From Roseivirga echinicomitans (GTDB lineage: Bacteria > Bacteroidota > Bacteroidia > Cytophagales > Cyclobacteriaceae), in contig NZ_LRDB01000023.1 in the NCBI RefSeq assembly GCF_001592935.1, forward strand, positions 1 to 64,000: a DNA stretch of 64,000 bases, written 5' to 3'. The notes under the pieces are model-generated. The model was not told the DNA's origin. It searched no databases and saw nothing but the letters and a program-made list of their open reading frames with translations. Positions 44,264 through 52,095 of the stretch are shown here, piece after piece; within the stretch, counting starts at the first letter, position 1; every line of letters begins with the position of its first letter. The translations under genes were made by a program, and so were the position numbers.

Positions 44264-45361
44264 ATGACTAATCCCCCATTACACAGACGGTTAGACAGCG
44301 ACAAAAAGCCCATCATTATCGCAGGGCCTTGTAGCATTGAAAGCCAAAGTCAATTTTTAAAAACACTGAAGGGTTTAGACCTTTCTAAAGTTGATTACAT
44401 AAGAGGTGGGATCTGGAAGCCTAGAACTCGGCCAGGTTCTTTCGAAGGCATGGGCGAAGTCGCTTTTGAATGGGTGAAGGAAGTGCAAAAGGAACTCGGT
44501 TTTAAATTTGCCACCGAAGTAGCCTCCACTGAACATGTAGACATTGCTTTAAAAAATGGCGCTGGATTATTGTGGATTGGTGCCAGAACTACTGTCAACC
44601 CTTTCAATGTGCAAGAAATTGCCGAGGCTCTTCGAGGCGTAGACCTTCCCGTTTTTGTAAAGAACCCTATTAATCCAGATTTATCACTTTGGAAAGGGGC
44701 TTTGGAAAGGCTGTTAAAATGTGATGTCAAAAACCTCGGTGCTATTCATCGTGGCTTTCAAACATTTCAGCAAAGCAAATACCGCAATACTCCGCTGTGG
44801 CAAATCCCGATGGAATTGAAAAGTGAATTCCCTGACTTGCCTCTGCTCTGCGACCCAAGCCATATTGGTGGAAAAAGAAGTCTAATTGCTGAATTGTCGC
44901 AACGGGCTATGGACTTAGACTTTGATGGTTTGATGGTTGAAACACACATCGACCCTGACAATGCGCTCAGTGATAATGCGCAACAATTAACGCCCGATGC
45001 TTTTGGTCTTCTTCTGGATAGTTTGATTTTTCGAAATCATACGTCCAAAAACGAAGACTTCAACAATCAGCTAGACATCATTCGTGAGCAAATAGATCAA
45101 GCGGACAGGGAAATACTGGAAGCCATTGCCACCCGTTTAAGCTTGGTTGAAAAGATTGGAACCTATAAAAAAGACAACAACGTGGCTATTTTTCAGATCA
45201 GTCGCTGGAAAGAGATTTTGCACTCCCGACCAGAATGGGCAAAATCTTTAAACTTAGACCCCGAATTTATTCGCGAACTTTACCGACATATTCATCAGCA
45301 ATCCGTAAGGATACAGACATCCGTATTTAATAAAGAACAAGACAAACAACCTAATGACTGA
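44264..45361 (+). CDS. Bifunctional DAHP synthase / chorismate mutase (copy 1)
   Basis: 365 residues. DAHP synthase (type I beta/KDO8PS-like) occupies ~15-265: IAGPCSIES, KPRTRPGSFEG, WIGARTTVNPF, KNPINPDL, IHRGF, CDPSHIGG and DGLMVETH are all intact. A type II AroQ chorismate mutase domain (~270-355) follows, with IIREQIDQADREIL. The protein would condense PEP and erythrose-4-phosphate, and convert chorismate to prephenate. The next gene overlaps by 8 bp. A second copy lies 740 bp downstream behind an attenuator, so this copy may be the unattenuated isoenzyme. Confidence 0.93.
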   Translation: MTNPPLHRRLDSDKKPIIIAGPCSIESQSQFLKTLKGLDLSKVDYIRGGIWKPRTRPGSFEGMGEVAFEWVKEVQKELGFKFATEVASTEHVDIALKNGAGLLWIGARTTVNPFNVQEIAEALRGVDLPVFVKNPINPDLSLWKGALERLLKCDVKNLGAIHRGFQTFQQSKYRNTPLWQIPMELKSEFPDLPLLCDPSHIGGKRSLIAELSQRAMDLDFDGLMVETHIDPDNALSDNAQQLTPDAFGLLLDSLIFRNHTSKNEDFNNQLDIIREQIDQADREILEAIATRLSLVEKIGTYKKDNNVAIFQISRWKEILHSRPEWAKSLNLDPEFIRELYRHIHQQSVRIQTSVFNKEQDKQPND

Positions 45362-45896
45362 ACTAGGACTACTCGGCCCTGAAAACACTTATCATGATAT
45401 GGCTAGGCAAAAATTTTTGCCCAATGTTAGCCATGTACTTTTCCATTCATTCGATGACGTTTTTAAAGCGCTCAAAGAAAAACGAATTAAAAAGGCATTG
45501 ATCGCCATCAAAAACAACACCTCTGGTTTGGTTGGAGATAATTTAGAGCGCATCAAAACCTCAGGGCATCGTATTCTGGAGCAGTTTGAGCTTCCAATTC
45601 ATCTTTGCCTAGGGAGCTTTAAAGCTGCTAACATTGAGAGTATAAAAAAGATCTATTCTCACCCAATGGCAATCAAAGAGACCAAAAAGTTCTTCGTCAA
45701 ATACAGCCATATTACTTTCATTTCAAGCACCAGCACGGTAAGTGCTATTCATGAATTGAAGAATAACCGTGAGAAAAATTCGGGAGTAATTGCCAGCAAA
45801 GAGGCCATAGAAGCCAACGACCTCATGTTACTTTCGGAGAATATCGAAGACAACTCGACCAACAGCACAACTTTCGCTTTGGTGGAAAACGCTTAA
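45354..45896 (+). CDS. Prephenate dehydratase-like protein (degenerate, no ACT domain)
   Basis: 180 residues, the length of a catalytic PDT domain only; the regulatory ACT domain is absent. Overall order fits PDT: GPENTYHDMA (usual GPxGTYS), IAIKNNTSG (usual PIENSxxG), SHPMAIKETKKFF, TSTVSAIHEL, SGVIASKEAIEAN and IEDNSTNSTTF (usual N-x-TRF). The PIENS block has lost its Glu, and the catalytic TRF reads TTF. Activity as prephenate dehydratase (prephenate to phenylpyruvate) is therefore doubtful; a repurposed or inactive paralogue is possible. It is coupled to copy 1 by an 8-bp overlap. Confidence 0.7.
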   Translation: MTELGLLGPENTYHDMARQKFLPNVSHVLFHSFDDVFKALKEKRIKKALIAIKNNTSGLVGDNLERIKTSGHRILEQFELPIHLCLGSFKAANIESIKKIYSHPMAIKETKKFFVKYSHITFISSTSTVSAIHELKNNREKNSGVIASKEAIEANDLMLLSENIEDNSTNSTTFALVENA

Positions 45897-45913
45897 AAAA
45901 AATAATTTCACTT

Positions 45914-45921
45914 TATATTTT
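45914..45921 (+). promoter_or_regulatory. Candidate -7 box for the attenuator leader
   Basis: TATATTTT, seven of eight matches to TAnnTTTG, 32 bp before the leader ATG. If used, transcription starts near 45929. Transcription might instead come from the upstream operon. Confidence 0.3.
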
Positions 45922-45952
45922 TCTTTAAAAAAGAGATACCTAAGTTTATCGC

Positions 45953-46030
45953 ATGTTAGCAGCAAGGACATCATTTTATTACTTTTTTTACTTTAGAACT
46001 CAACGAGATCGAGCCTGCGCTATCATATAA
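45953..46030 (+). CDS. Aromatic leader peptide of a transcription attenuator
   Basis: A 25-codon frame from ATG 45953 to TAA 46028-46030. Codons 8-14 read Phe-Tyr-Tyr-Phe-Phe-Tyr-Phe (TTT TAT TAC TTT TTT TAC TTT) with no other residue between them. The remaining residues are MLAARTS before and RTQRDRACAII after. This is the mark of a regulatory leader peptide: when Phe/Tyr-tRNA is short, a ribosome stalls in the run. It lies between the PDT-like gene and the second DAHP synthase, followed by antiterminator and terminator sequences. It is too short for ordinary gene callers. Translation has not been shown; the inference rests on codon content and position. Confidence 0.8.
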   Translation: MLAARTSFYYFFYFRTQRDRACAII

Positions 46031-46086
46031 ATGAAATTGTAAAAATATTTTATTAGCCCGGTTCGAAAGAGTCGGGCTTTTTTTTT
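46009..46086 (+). promoter_or_regulatory. Transcription attenuator (antiterminator/terminator switch)
   Basis: Terminator: AGCCCGGTTC (46055-46064), loop GAAA, GAGTCGGGCT (46069-46078), then eight T; the 10-bp stem contains two G-T wobbles. Antiterminator: TCGAGCCTGCGCT (46009-46021), overlapping the last codons of the leader, can pair with AGCCCGGTTCGA (46055-46066) with one G-T wobble and a small internal defect. The two folds exclude each other. A ribosome stalled at codons 8-14 leaves 46009-46021 free and lets the antiterminator form; a ribosome reaching the stop covers it and allows termination. Confidence 0.78.
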
Positions 46087-46100
46087 GACCAAACGTAATT

Positions 46101-47195
46101 ATGAACATCATCGACATTAAAGATTGGGGGCTCGGATTATCAGAGCATGTGCTCATTGCCGGCCCTTGCAGCGCAGAAAGCCCGCAGCAAATCGAAACCA
46201 TTGCAAAAGGTTTAAAGGAAAGTCCTGTTGAATTATTTAGAGCGGGTGTATGGAAACCCAGAACTAGACCCGGCTCTTTTGAAGGCGTTGGCGTGGAAGC
46301 TCTGGAGTGGCTACAAATTGCCAAAGACATTTTGGATGTACCTGTGACAGTAGAAGTAGCAAAAACAGAACATGTAGAAGCCGCACTAAAAGCTGGCGTT
46401 GATGTGCTTTGGATTGGTGCTAGAACAACGGTAAACCCATTTTCGGTACAAGAAATTTGCGAAGCCTTAAGAGGCACCGACATTCCCGTAATGGTGAAGA
46501 ACCCCATCAACCCAGACCTTCAACTTTGGTTGGGCGCTTTTGAAAGACTTAATAAAGTAGGTATAAAAAAAGTGGCCGGCATTCACCGTGGTTTTTCTGA
46601 TCCTTACGAAAAAAGATACCGCAACAAGCCAGAGTGGTCATTACCCATTCACTTAAAACGAATGATCCCCGGTCTTTCTGTAATTTGTGATCCAAGTCAT
46701 ATTTGTGGCGCACGCGAAATTATTGGAGCCGTAAGTCAAAGGGCCATTAACTTTGGTTTGGATGGTTTGATGATTGAAACTCACCACGACCCAGACAATG
46801 CCTGGAGTGATGCCAAACAGCAGATCACACCTCAAGCGCTTAAAATCATTTATGAAAGCCTGATCTTTAGAGAAAACGTAGACGAGCATCCAGAAATGCT
46901 AAATGAGCTGGATCAATTCAGACAAAAAATTGATTTACTTGATACGCAACTACTAGAGCTTTTTGCCGAAAGATTCAAAGTAATAGAGCAAGTAGGTGAC
47001 TATAAGCGCGAACATAATTTAGCCGTTTACCAGCCTAGCCGTTGGGAAGAAGTGATGGAAAGCAGAATTCAGGACGGCTTGCGTAAAAATTTGACAGAGA
47101 AGTTTATGAAAAGCCTTTTATTTGCCATTCACGAAGAGTCCGTGAAAAAGCAAGAAGCACAACTGAAAGAAACCCGTCCATTGACAAACGCATGA
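46101..47195 (+). CDS. Bifunctional DAHP synthase / chorismate mutase (copy 2)
   Basis: 364 residues with the same layout as copy 1: DAHP synthase (~18-265; AGPCSAES, KPRTRPGSFEG, WIGARTTVNPF, KNPINPDL, IHRGF, CDPSHICG) and a chorismate mutase tail (~270-350; FRQKIDLLDTQLL). All core motifs are intact. The ATG lies 15 bp after the attenuator T tract, so this gene and aroB-aroA behind it are the attenuated unit. The stop overlaps aroB by 4 bp (ATGA). Confidence 0.94.
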   Translation: MNIIDIKDWGLGLSEHVLIAGPCSAESPQQIETIAKGLKESPVELFRAGVWKPRTRPGSFEGVGVEALEWLQIAKDILDVPVTVEVAKTEHVEAALKAGVDVLWIGARTTVNPFSVQEICEALRGTDIPVMVKNPINPDLQLWLGAFERLNKVGIKKVAGIHRGFSDPYEKRYRNKPEWSLPIHLKRMIPGLSVICDPSHICGAREIIGAVSQRAINFGLDGLMIETHHDPDNAWSDAKQQITPQALKIIYESLIFRENVDEHPEMLNELDQFRQKIDLLDTQLLELFAERFKVIEQVGDYKREHNLAVYQPSRWEEVMESRIQDGLRKNLTEKFMKSLLFAIHEESVKKQEAQLKETRPLTNA

Positions 47196-48226
47196 GCCAC
47201 ATTGTAATTGACCACATAGAAACCAGCCTCAAGGCGGTATTAAAGGAAACTGACTTTACGCAACTAGCGGTTTTAGTCGATGAGAATACGCATGCGCATT
47301 GTTATCCTTTGGTACAGGCCTTTTTGCCTGAGCATTTGCTCATACAAATCACTTCGGGCGAAGAGAACAAAAATCTTCGCACTTGCGAACACATTTGGGA
47401 GCAATTCACCACAAACAACTTTGACAGAAAAGCATTGCTGATCAATTTGGGTGGTGGCGTCATTGGCGATATGGGTGGTTTCTGTGCGGTGACTTACAAA
47501 CGCGGTATTCGATTTATGAACATTCCTACTACCCTATTGGCGGCTGTAGATGCCAATGTAGGCGGGAAGTTAGGAATCGATTTTATGGGCTTTAAAAACC
47601 ATTTAGGTTTCTTCCAAGAGCCAGAAAGTGTTTTGATCGACCCTGTGTTTCTAAAAACCTTAGCGCCAAGAGAATTAAGATCGGGTTTTGCAGAAGTAAT
47701 TAAGCACGGACTGATAGCCGATACTGATTATTTTGAGCAAACCACTGCCCATGGTTTAAACATTGAAAACTGGGAAGCGGTGATTGCCCATTCGGTAGAA
47801 ATCAAAAATGAAGTAGTAAAAGCCGACCCAAAAGAAGCCGGGCTCAGGAAGATTTTAAACTTTGGGCATACCATAGGGCACGCCATTGAAAGCTTCTATT
47901 TAAATACAGACAAAAAGCTTTTGCATGGAGAGGCAATTGCGGCTGGAATGATATGTGAAGCCTACTTGTCAAAAAAACTGCTGGGTTTTTCTGATGAAAA
48001 TCTATTGCAGATTTCTGACACCATTCTCGAAATTTATCCTGAAATTAACATCGCAAAAGAGGACTTTTCTGGAATCATAAAACTGATGTACCAAGACAAA
48101 AAGAATCTCAATAACCTCCTCAACCACTCCCTTCTGATGGACATCGGAAAGGCCACCTACGATATCGCAGTAGACGAAAAAGATGTAATTGATTCTCTTT
48201 TTTACTTCACTAAACTGAAACACTGA
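47192..48226 (+). CDS. aroB: 3-dehydroquinate synthase
   Basis: 344 residues. NAD-binding and metal motifs are visible: GGGVIGDMGGFCAVTYKRG (about 89-107), PTTLLAAVDANVGGK, GFAEVIKHGLI, LNFGHTIGHAIE and HGEAIAAGM, with the zinc ligands Glu and two His in these last blocks. The enzyme converts DAHP to 3-dehydroquinate, the second step of the shikimate pathway. The start overlaps the preceding stop by 4 bp and aroA begins 2 bp downstream: a tight operon. Confidence 0.95.
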   Translation: MSHIVIDHIETSLKAVLKETDFTQLAVLVDENTHAHCYPLVQAFLPEHLLIQITSGEENKNLRTCEHIWEQFTTNNFDRKALLINLGGGVIGDMGGFCAVTYKRGIRFMNIPTTLLAAVDANVGGKLGIDFMGFKNHLGFFQEPESVLIDPVFLKTLAPRELRSGFAEVIKHGLIADTDYFEQTTAHGLNIENWEAVIAHSVEIKNEVVKADPKEAGLRKILNFGHTIGHAIESFYLNTDKKLLHGEAIAAGMICEAYLSKKLLGFSDENLLQISDTILEIYPEINIAKEDFSGIIKLMYQDKKNLNNLLNHSLLMDIGKATYDIAVDEKDVIDSLFYFTKLKH

Positions 48227-48228
48227 CC

Positions 48229-49443
48229 TTGGAAACCATTCACCTTAAACACTCACCCCAACTCAAAGCAGTAGAAATCCCGCTTCCTGCTTCTAAAAGT
48301 GAGAGCAATAGGGCTTTAATTATCAACGCGCTTTCTGGTAACCTATCAGCACTACAGAACCTATCGGAGGCCAGGGATACTCAAACGATGATTCGTTTAT
48401 TGGCCAGTTCGGAAGAAACTTTAGATGTTTTGGACGCTGGAACCACGATGCGATTTCTTACAGCACTTTCAGCCGTGGGAGAAACACCGAGGATTCTTAC
48501 TGGCACGGCAAGAATGCAACAACGTCCAATCAAGATTTTGGGTGATGCGCTTAAAAGCCTTGGTGCCAAAGTGAAATATTTAGGAGAAGAGGGTTTCCCT
48601 CCACTCAAGGTAAAGCCCATTGTTGATCAAAAGACCAACAGTATTAAAATGCAAGGCGATGTCAGCAGTCAGTTTATATCGGCTGTATTAATGATTGCCC
48701 CTTGTTTACCCCAAGGGCTTAATTTAGAGTTAAAAGGGAAAATCGGCTCTCGCCCTTATATCCAAATGACTTTGGACATGATGAGGCTTTTTGGAATTCA
48801 CTCCAACTGGACCAACCAAACCATTGAAATTAAGCCTCAGCAATACAATGATTATCCCTATGTAGTGGAGTCCGATTGGTCGGGTGCGAGCTACTGGTAT
48901 AGTTTTGTCGCTTTAGCGGATGATGCCAAAATCAAATTGAAAGGGCTCAGACAAAAGTCGCTTCAGGGCGACATTGCCATTGTGCACATGATGAATCAGC
49001 TTGGCGTGATGAGCACTTTTGAAGCCGATGGTGTGGTACTTCAGAAAATCCCTCATTCCAACGAGGTGAATTTTGACTTTAGCGATTGCCCAGATTTGGC
49101 CCAAACCATAGCCGTTGTTTGTGCGGCAAAGAAAATACAATGCACCATGACAGGTTTAGAAAGCCTTGTGATCAAAGAAACCAACAGGGTGAAAGCCCTA
49201 AAAAAGGAGCTGAAAAAATTCAAAGTCAAGTTAAAAGAAGTAGCACCAGAGGTGTTTGAACTTAGGTCTAAATTCGAATTGAGTGATACCCCCATAGAAA
49301 TCGAGACCTATGACGACCACAGAATGGCCATGGCTTTTGCTCCACTTTGTACCTTGCAGGGCATCATCATCAAAGATCCCAGTGTGGTCAATAAATCATA
49401 CCCAGGTTTTTGGAAAGACATTGAACTGGCAACAGGTCAGTAA
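48229..49443 (+). CDS. aroA: 3-phosphoshikimate 1-carboxyvinyltransferase (EPSP synthase)
   Basis: 404 residues. Substrate-binding motifs: PASKSESNRALIINALSG (N-domain Lys and Arg), DAGTTMRFL, GSRPYIQMTLDMM, DWSGASYWY and DDHRMAMAFAPL. It transfers enolpyruvate from PEP to shikimate-3-phosphate. It is slightly shorter than the 420-430 residue average. The start is a TTG at 48229; the next Met is ~53 codons inside the conserved domain, so TTG must be used. The gene begins 2 bp after aroB and closes the aromatic unit. Confidence 0.93.
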   Translation: METIHLKHSPQLKAVEIPLPASKSESNRALIINALSGNLSALQNLSEARDTQTMIRLLASSEETLDVLDAGTTMRFLTALSAVGETPRILTGTARMQQRPIKILGDALKSLGAKVKYLGEEGFPPLKVKPIVDQKTNSIKMQGDVSSQFISAVLMIAPCLPQGLNLELKGKIGSRPYIQMTLDMMRLFGIHSNWTNQTIEIKPQQYNDYPYVVESDWSGASYWYSFVALADDAKIKLKGLRQKSLQGDIAIVHMMNQLGVMSTFEADGVVLQKIPHSNEVNFDFSDCPDLAQTIAVVCAAKKIQCTMTGLESLVIKETNRVKALKKELKKFKVKLKEVAPEVFELRSKFELSDTPIEIETYDDHRMAMAFAPLCTLQGIIIKDPSVVNKSYPGFWKDIELATGQ

Positions 49444-49524
49444 GAATGTCATTTAAATTACTTTTGATCAATTGAACTAACTGGCTTTCAACACGGTTGG
49501 TCTTACTATATTTCAGCGGTTACC

Positions 49525-51276
49525 ATGGCAAAGAAGAAAAAACTCGACAATATCACTGTAGGTGAAGTTTTTAAAAGAATCATTTGGCCCAAAAGAGGGC
49601 TTTTACTTTTTGGACTGGTCTTAATTTTACTTAGAAGTGCAGCCAGTTTGGTGCTTCCGAAAGCAACTCAATACTTGATTGATGATGTTGTGGTAAACAA
49701 AGACATGGAAATGCTGAAAATGGTTATTCTTGTCACCATAGCGGCCATCATTACCCAAGCCATTACTTCCTTCGCCCTTACCCGTATCCTCAGTGTTCAA
49801 GCGCAAAAGCTCATTGCGGAATTGCGTGTTCAAGTGCAAAAGAAAATTTTATCACTCCCCCTTAATTTCTTCGATAGCACCAAGTCTGGAGCATTAGTTT
49901 CAAGGATTATGACCGATGTGGAAGGCGTAAGAAACTTAGTAGGAACTGGTTTTGTACAGCTTATTGGCGGTAGTATTACTGCAGTTGCCGTACTCGTCAT
50001 ACTCTTGGGCATGAACGCTAAACTTACCGCATTTGTGGTCGTTCCTGTGATCATTTTCGGTTTAGTGGCCATGAAAGCATTTGCCTATTTAAGGCCAATC
50101 TTCAGAAAAAGAGGCCAACTCAATGCTGAAGTTACCGGGCGATTAACGGAAACTTTAAGTGGCGTGCGTGTAATCAAAGGCTTTGGTGCTGAGTTACAAG
50201 AAACGGAGAGTTTCGAAACTGGTGTAAAATCATTGTATGAAAATGTAAAACAGACGCTTACAGCAACTGCCGTAGTCACCAGCTCTGCCACTTTCCTTTT
50301 AGCGGGTGTTGCAAGTACAGGTATTCTAGGAATTGGAGGCTACTATATCATTCAAGGCACCATGACCACGGGTGAACTCTTTGCATTTATTGGCTTACTC
50401 GCTTTACTCATTGCCCCAATTGTTCAAATGTCAAATATTGGTAGCCAGATTACAGAAGCATTTGCCGGACTAGATCGTACGGAAGAGATTATGTTGATGA
50501 AAGCGGAAGACGATGACGAAAACCGAACCGTTAAGCTTAAAGAAACAGACGCCAATATCAAATTCGAAAATGTATCATTCGCTTATGAAGAAGATACAGA
50601 CGTATTGAAAAACATAAGCTTCGATGCACCTTCTGGAAGCGTTACTGCTTTGGTTGGAACTTCTGGCTCAGGTAAATCTACAATTGCAGGTTTAGCCGCT
50701 TCTTTCCTTAACCCACGTGAAGGGAAAATCACGATTGACGGCATCGACCTTTCCTCCATTTTATTAAAAAGCTACCGAAGAAAGTTAGGTGTAGTACTTC
50801 AAGATGACTTCCTTTTTGAAGGGACAATCCGCGAAAACATCCTTTTCCCTAGGCCAGATTCTTCTGAGGAAGATTTACAGAACGCAGTGAAAGCAGCGTA
50901 TGTAAATGAATTTACCGATCGATTTGAAAAAGGATTGGAAACCATAATTGGCGAAAGAGGTGTGAAACTTTCTGGTGGCCAACGACAGAGAATTGCCATT
51001 GCCAGAGCCGTTTTGGCCGATCCAAAAATCCTTATTCTTGACGAAGCCACTTCCAACCTCGATACAGAAAGTGAATCTTTCATCCAAGAAAGTTTATCGA
51101 GCTTAATGAAAGGTAGAACTACTTTTGTAATTGCTCACCGTTTAAGTACCATTCGCAAAGCAGATCAAATTCTCGTGATTGAGAATGGTGAAATTGTTGA
51201 AAGAGGTACACACGATGAGTTGATTGTTAAAGAAGGTAGATATTATCAGCTGTACACTTATCAAGCAAGAATCTAA
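49525..51276 (+). CDS. MsbA-like ABC exporter (fused permease and ATPase)
   Basis: 583 residues: six transmembrane helices in residues ~20-310, then a nucleotide-binding domain with Walker A GTSGSGKST, Q-loop VVLQDDFLF, signature LSGGQRQRIAIARA and Walker B ILILDEATSNLD, and His switch AHRLS. It acts as a homodimer. The family moves lipids (lipid A/MsbA) or drugs outward; substrate cannot be read. The gene is alone, 81 bp after aroA on the same strand. It may have its own promoter (a TACTTTTG lies near 49457). Confidence 0.92.
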   Translation: MAKKKKLDNITVGEVFKRIIWPKRGLLLFGLVLILLRSAASLVLPKATQYLIDDVVVNKDMEMLKMVILVTIAAIITQAITSFALTRILSVQAQKLIAELRVQVQKKILSLPLNFFDSTKSGALVSRIMTDVEGVRNLVGTGFVQLIGGSITAVAVLVILLGMNAKLTAFVVVPVIIFGLVAMKAFAYLRPIFRKRGQLNAEVTGRLTETLSGVRVIKGFGAELQETESFETGVKSLYENVKQTLTATAVVTSSATFLLAGVASTGILGIGGYYIIQGTMTTGELFAFIGLLALLIAPIVQMSNIGSQITEAFAGLDRTEEIMLMKAEDDDENRTVKLKETDANIKFENVSFAYEEDTDVLKNISFDAPSGSVTALVGTSGSGKSTIAGLAASFLNPREGKITIDGIDLSSILLKSYRRKLGVVLQDDFLFEGTIRENILFPRPDSSEEDLQNAVKAAYVNEFTDRFEKGLETIIGERGVKLSGGQRQRIAIARAVLADPKILILDEATSNLDTESESFIQESLSSLMKGRTTFVIAHRLSTIRKADQILVIENGEIVERGTHDELIVKEGRYYQLYTYQARI

Positions 51277-51310
51277 CTTGTGCCGAAGAAATTGATGGCG
51301 CTTCCTCTTT

Positions 51311-52090
51311 TTATTTCAGGTCTGCGAAATAAGCAGGGGCTTGCATTAACCTACTTCCGTACCAACTGAACATTTCACCATCTACGAGTTGAACGTCACA
51401 ATTGGGTAGCACGGTCTTTAGTTCGGCAATGTGCTTTTCCTTAAAAGGGTAAGGTTCCGAAGAGAGAAGAATAGCTTCGGGATTTATGTCTTGGATAGCC
51501 TCTAGTGTAAGTTCTGGGTAACGTGTTTCTGAAAGCACATTTTCAAAGCCAGCGAAATCCATCATTTCATCAATAAATGTTGCTCTGCCTGCCCCCATGT
51601 ACGGCTTCTTCCAAATAAGATACAGCGCTTTTTTTCTCGACTTATAGGGAAGCGAAGCAAAACCCTCCTTCACCTTTTCTACAATAGAAATTGATTTGGC
51701 TCTTTCCTCTACCAAATTACCGATGGCCAAAATCATATCGAAAGCCTGATCTAGCCCAAGAATATCGCTCATCCAAACCGGGTATTTCTTGGCCAGTTCC
51801 TCTATGCCTTCAATGTAATTTTCCTCTTTATTCCCGATAATTAGGTCAGGTTTGAGCTCATCAATTACATCGAACTTAAACTGCTTGGTACCGCCAACAA
51901 AGGTTTTGGATTCGTGCCATTGACTTGGGTGAATACAAAACTTGGTGACCCCAATTACGCGGTCACCAAGTCCTAAATCATATAATAATTCTGTTTGGGA
52001 AGGCACTAAAGAAACAATGCGCTGAGGCAAACTAGGTACCTCTACCTTCCGCCCCATTTGATCCAACACCACTCTTATACTCCCTTCCAA
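51311..52090 (-). CDS. BtuF/TroA-like helical-backbone metal receptor without signal peptide
   Basis: 259 residues with the fold of cobalamin/iron-chelate binding proteins: RIVSLVPSQTELLYDLGLGD (about 23-42), then DLIIGNKEENYIEGIEEL and a C-terminal lobe (WYGSRLMQAP). The start is a TTG at 52090 with a GTG nearby as alternative. There is no signal peptide, so it may stay in the cytoplasm, unlike a normal periplasmic binding protein. It follows the M42 peptidase gene by 5 bp and no transporter genes are close. Ligand unknown. Confidence 0.75.
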   Translation of the reverse strand: MEGSIRVVLDQMGRKVEVPSLPQRIVSLVPSQTELLYDLGLGDRVIGVTKFCIHPSQWHESKTFVGGTKQFKFDVIDELKPDLIIGNKEENYIEGIEELAKKYPVWMSDILGLDQAFDMILAIGNLVEERAKSISIVEKVKEGFASLPYKSRKKALYLIWKKPYMGAGRATFIDEMMDFAGFENVLSETRYPELTLEAIQDINPEAILLSSEPYPFKEKHIAELKTVLPNCDVQLVDGEMFSWYGSRLMQAPAYFADLK

Positions 52091-52095
52091 ACCAA

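Noticed and set aside
46055-46086. Ordinary terminator of the PDT-like gene
   Set aside because: It lies 159 bp after that stop and directly after the Phe/Tyr leader, with a pairing antiterminator; attenuator is the better reading, though both could apply.
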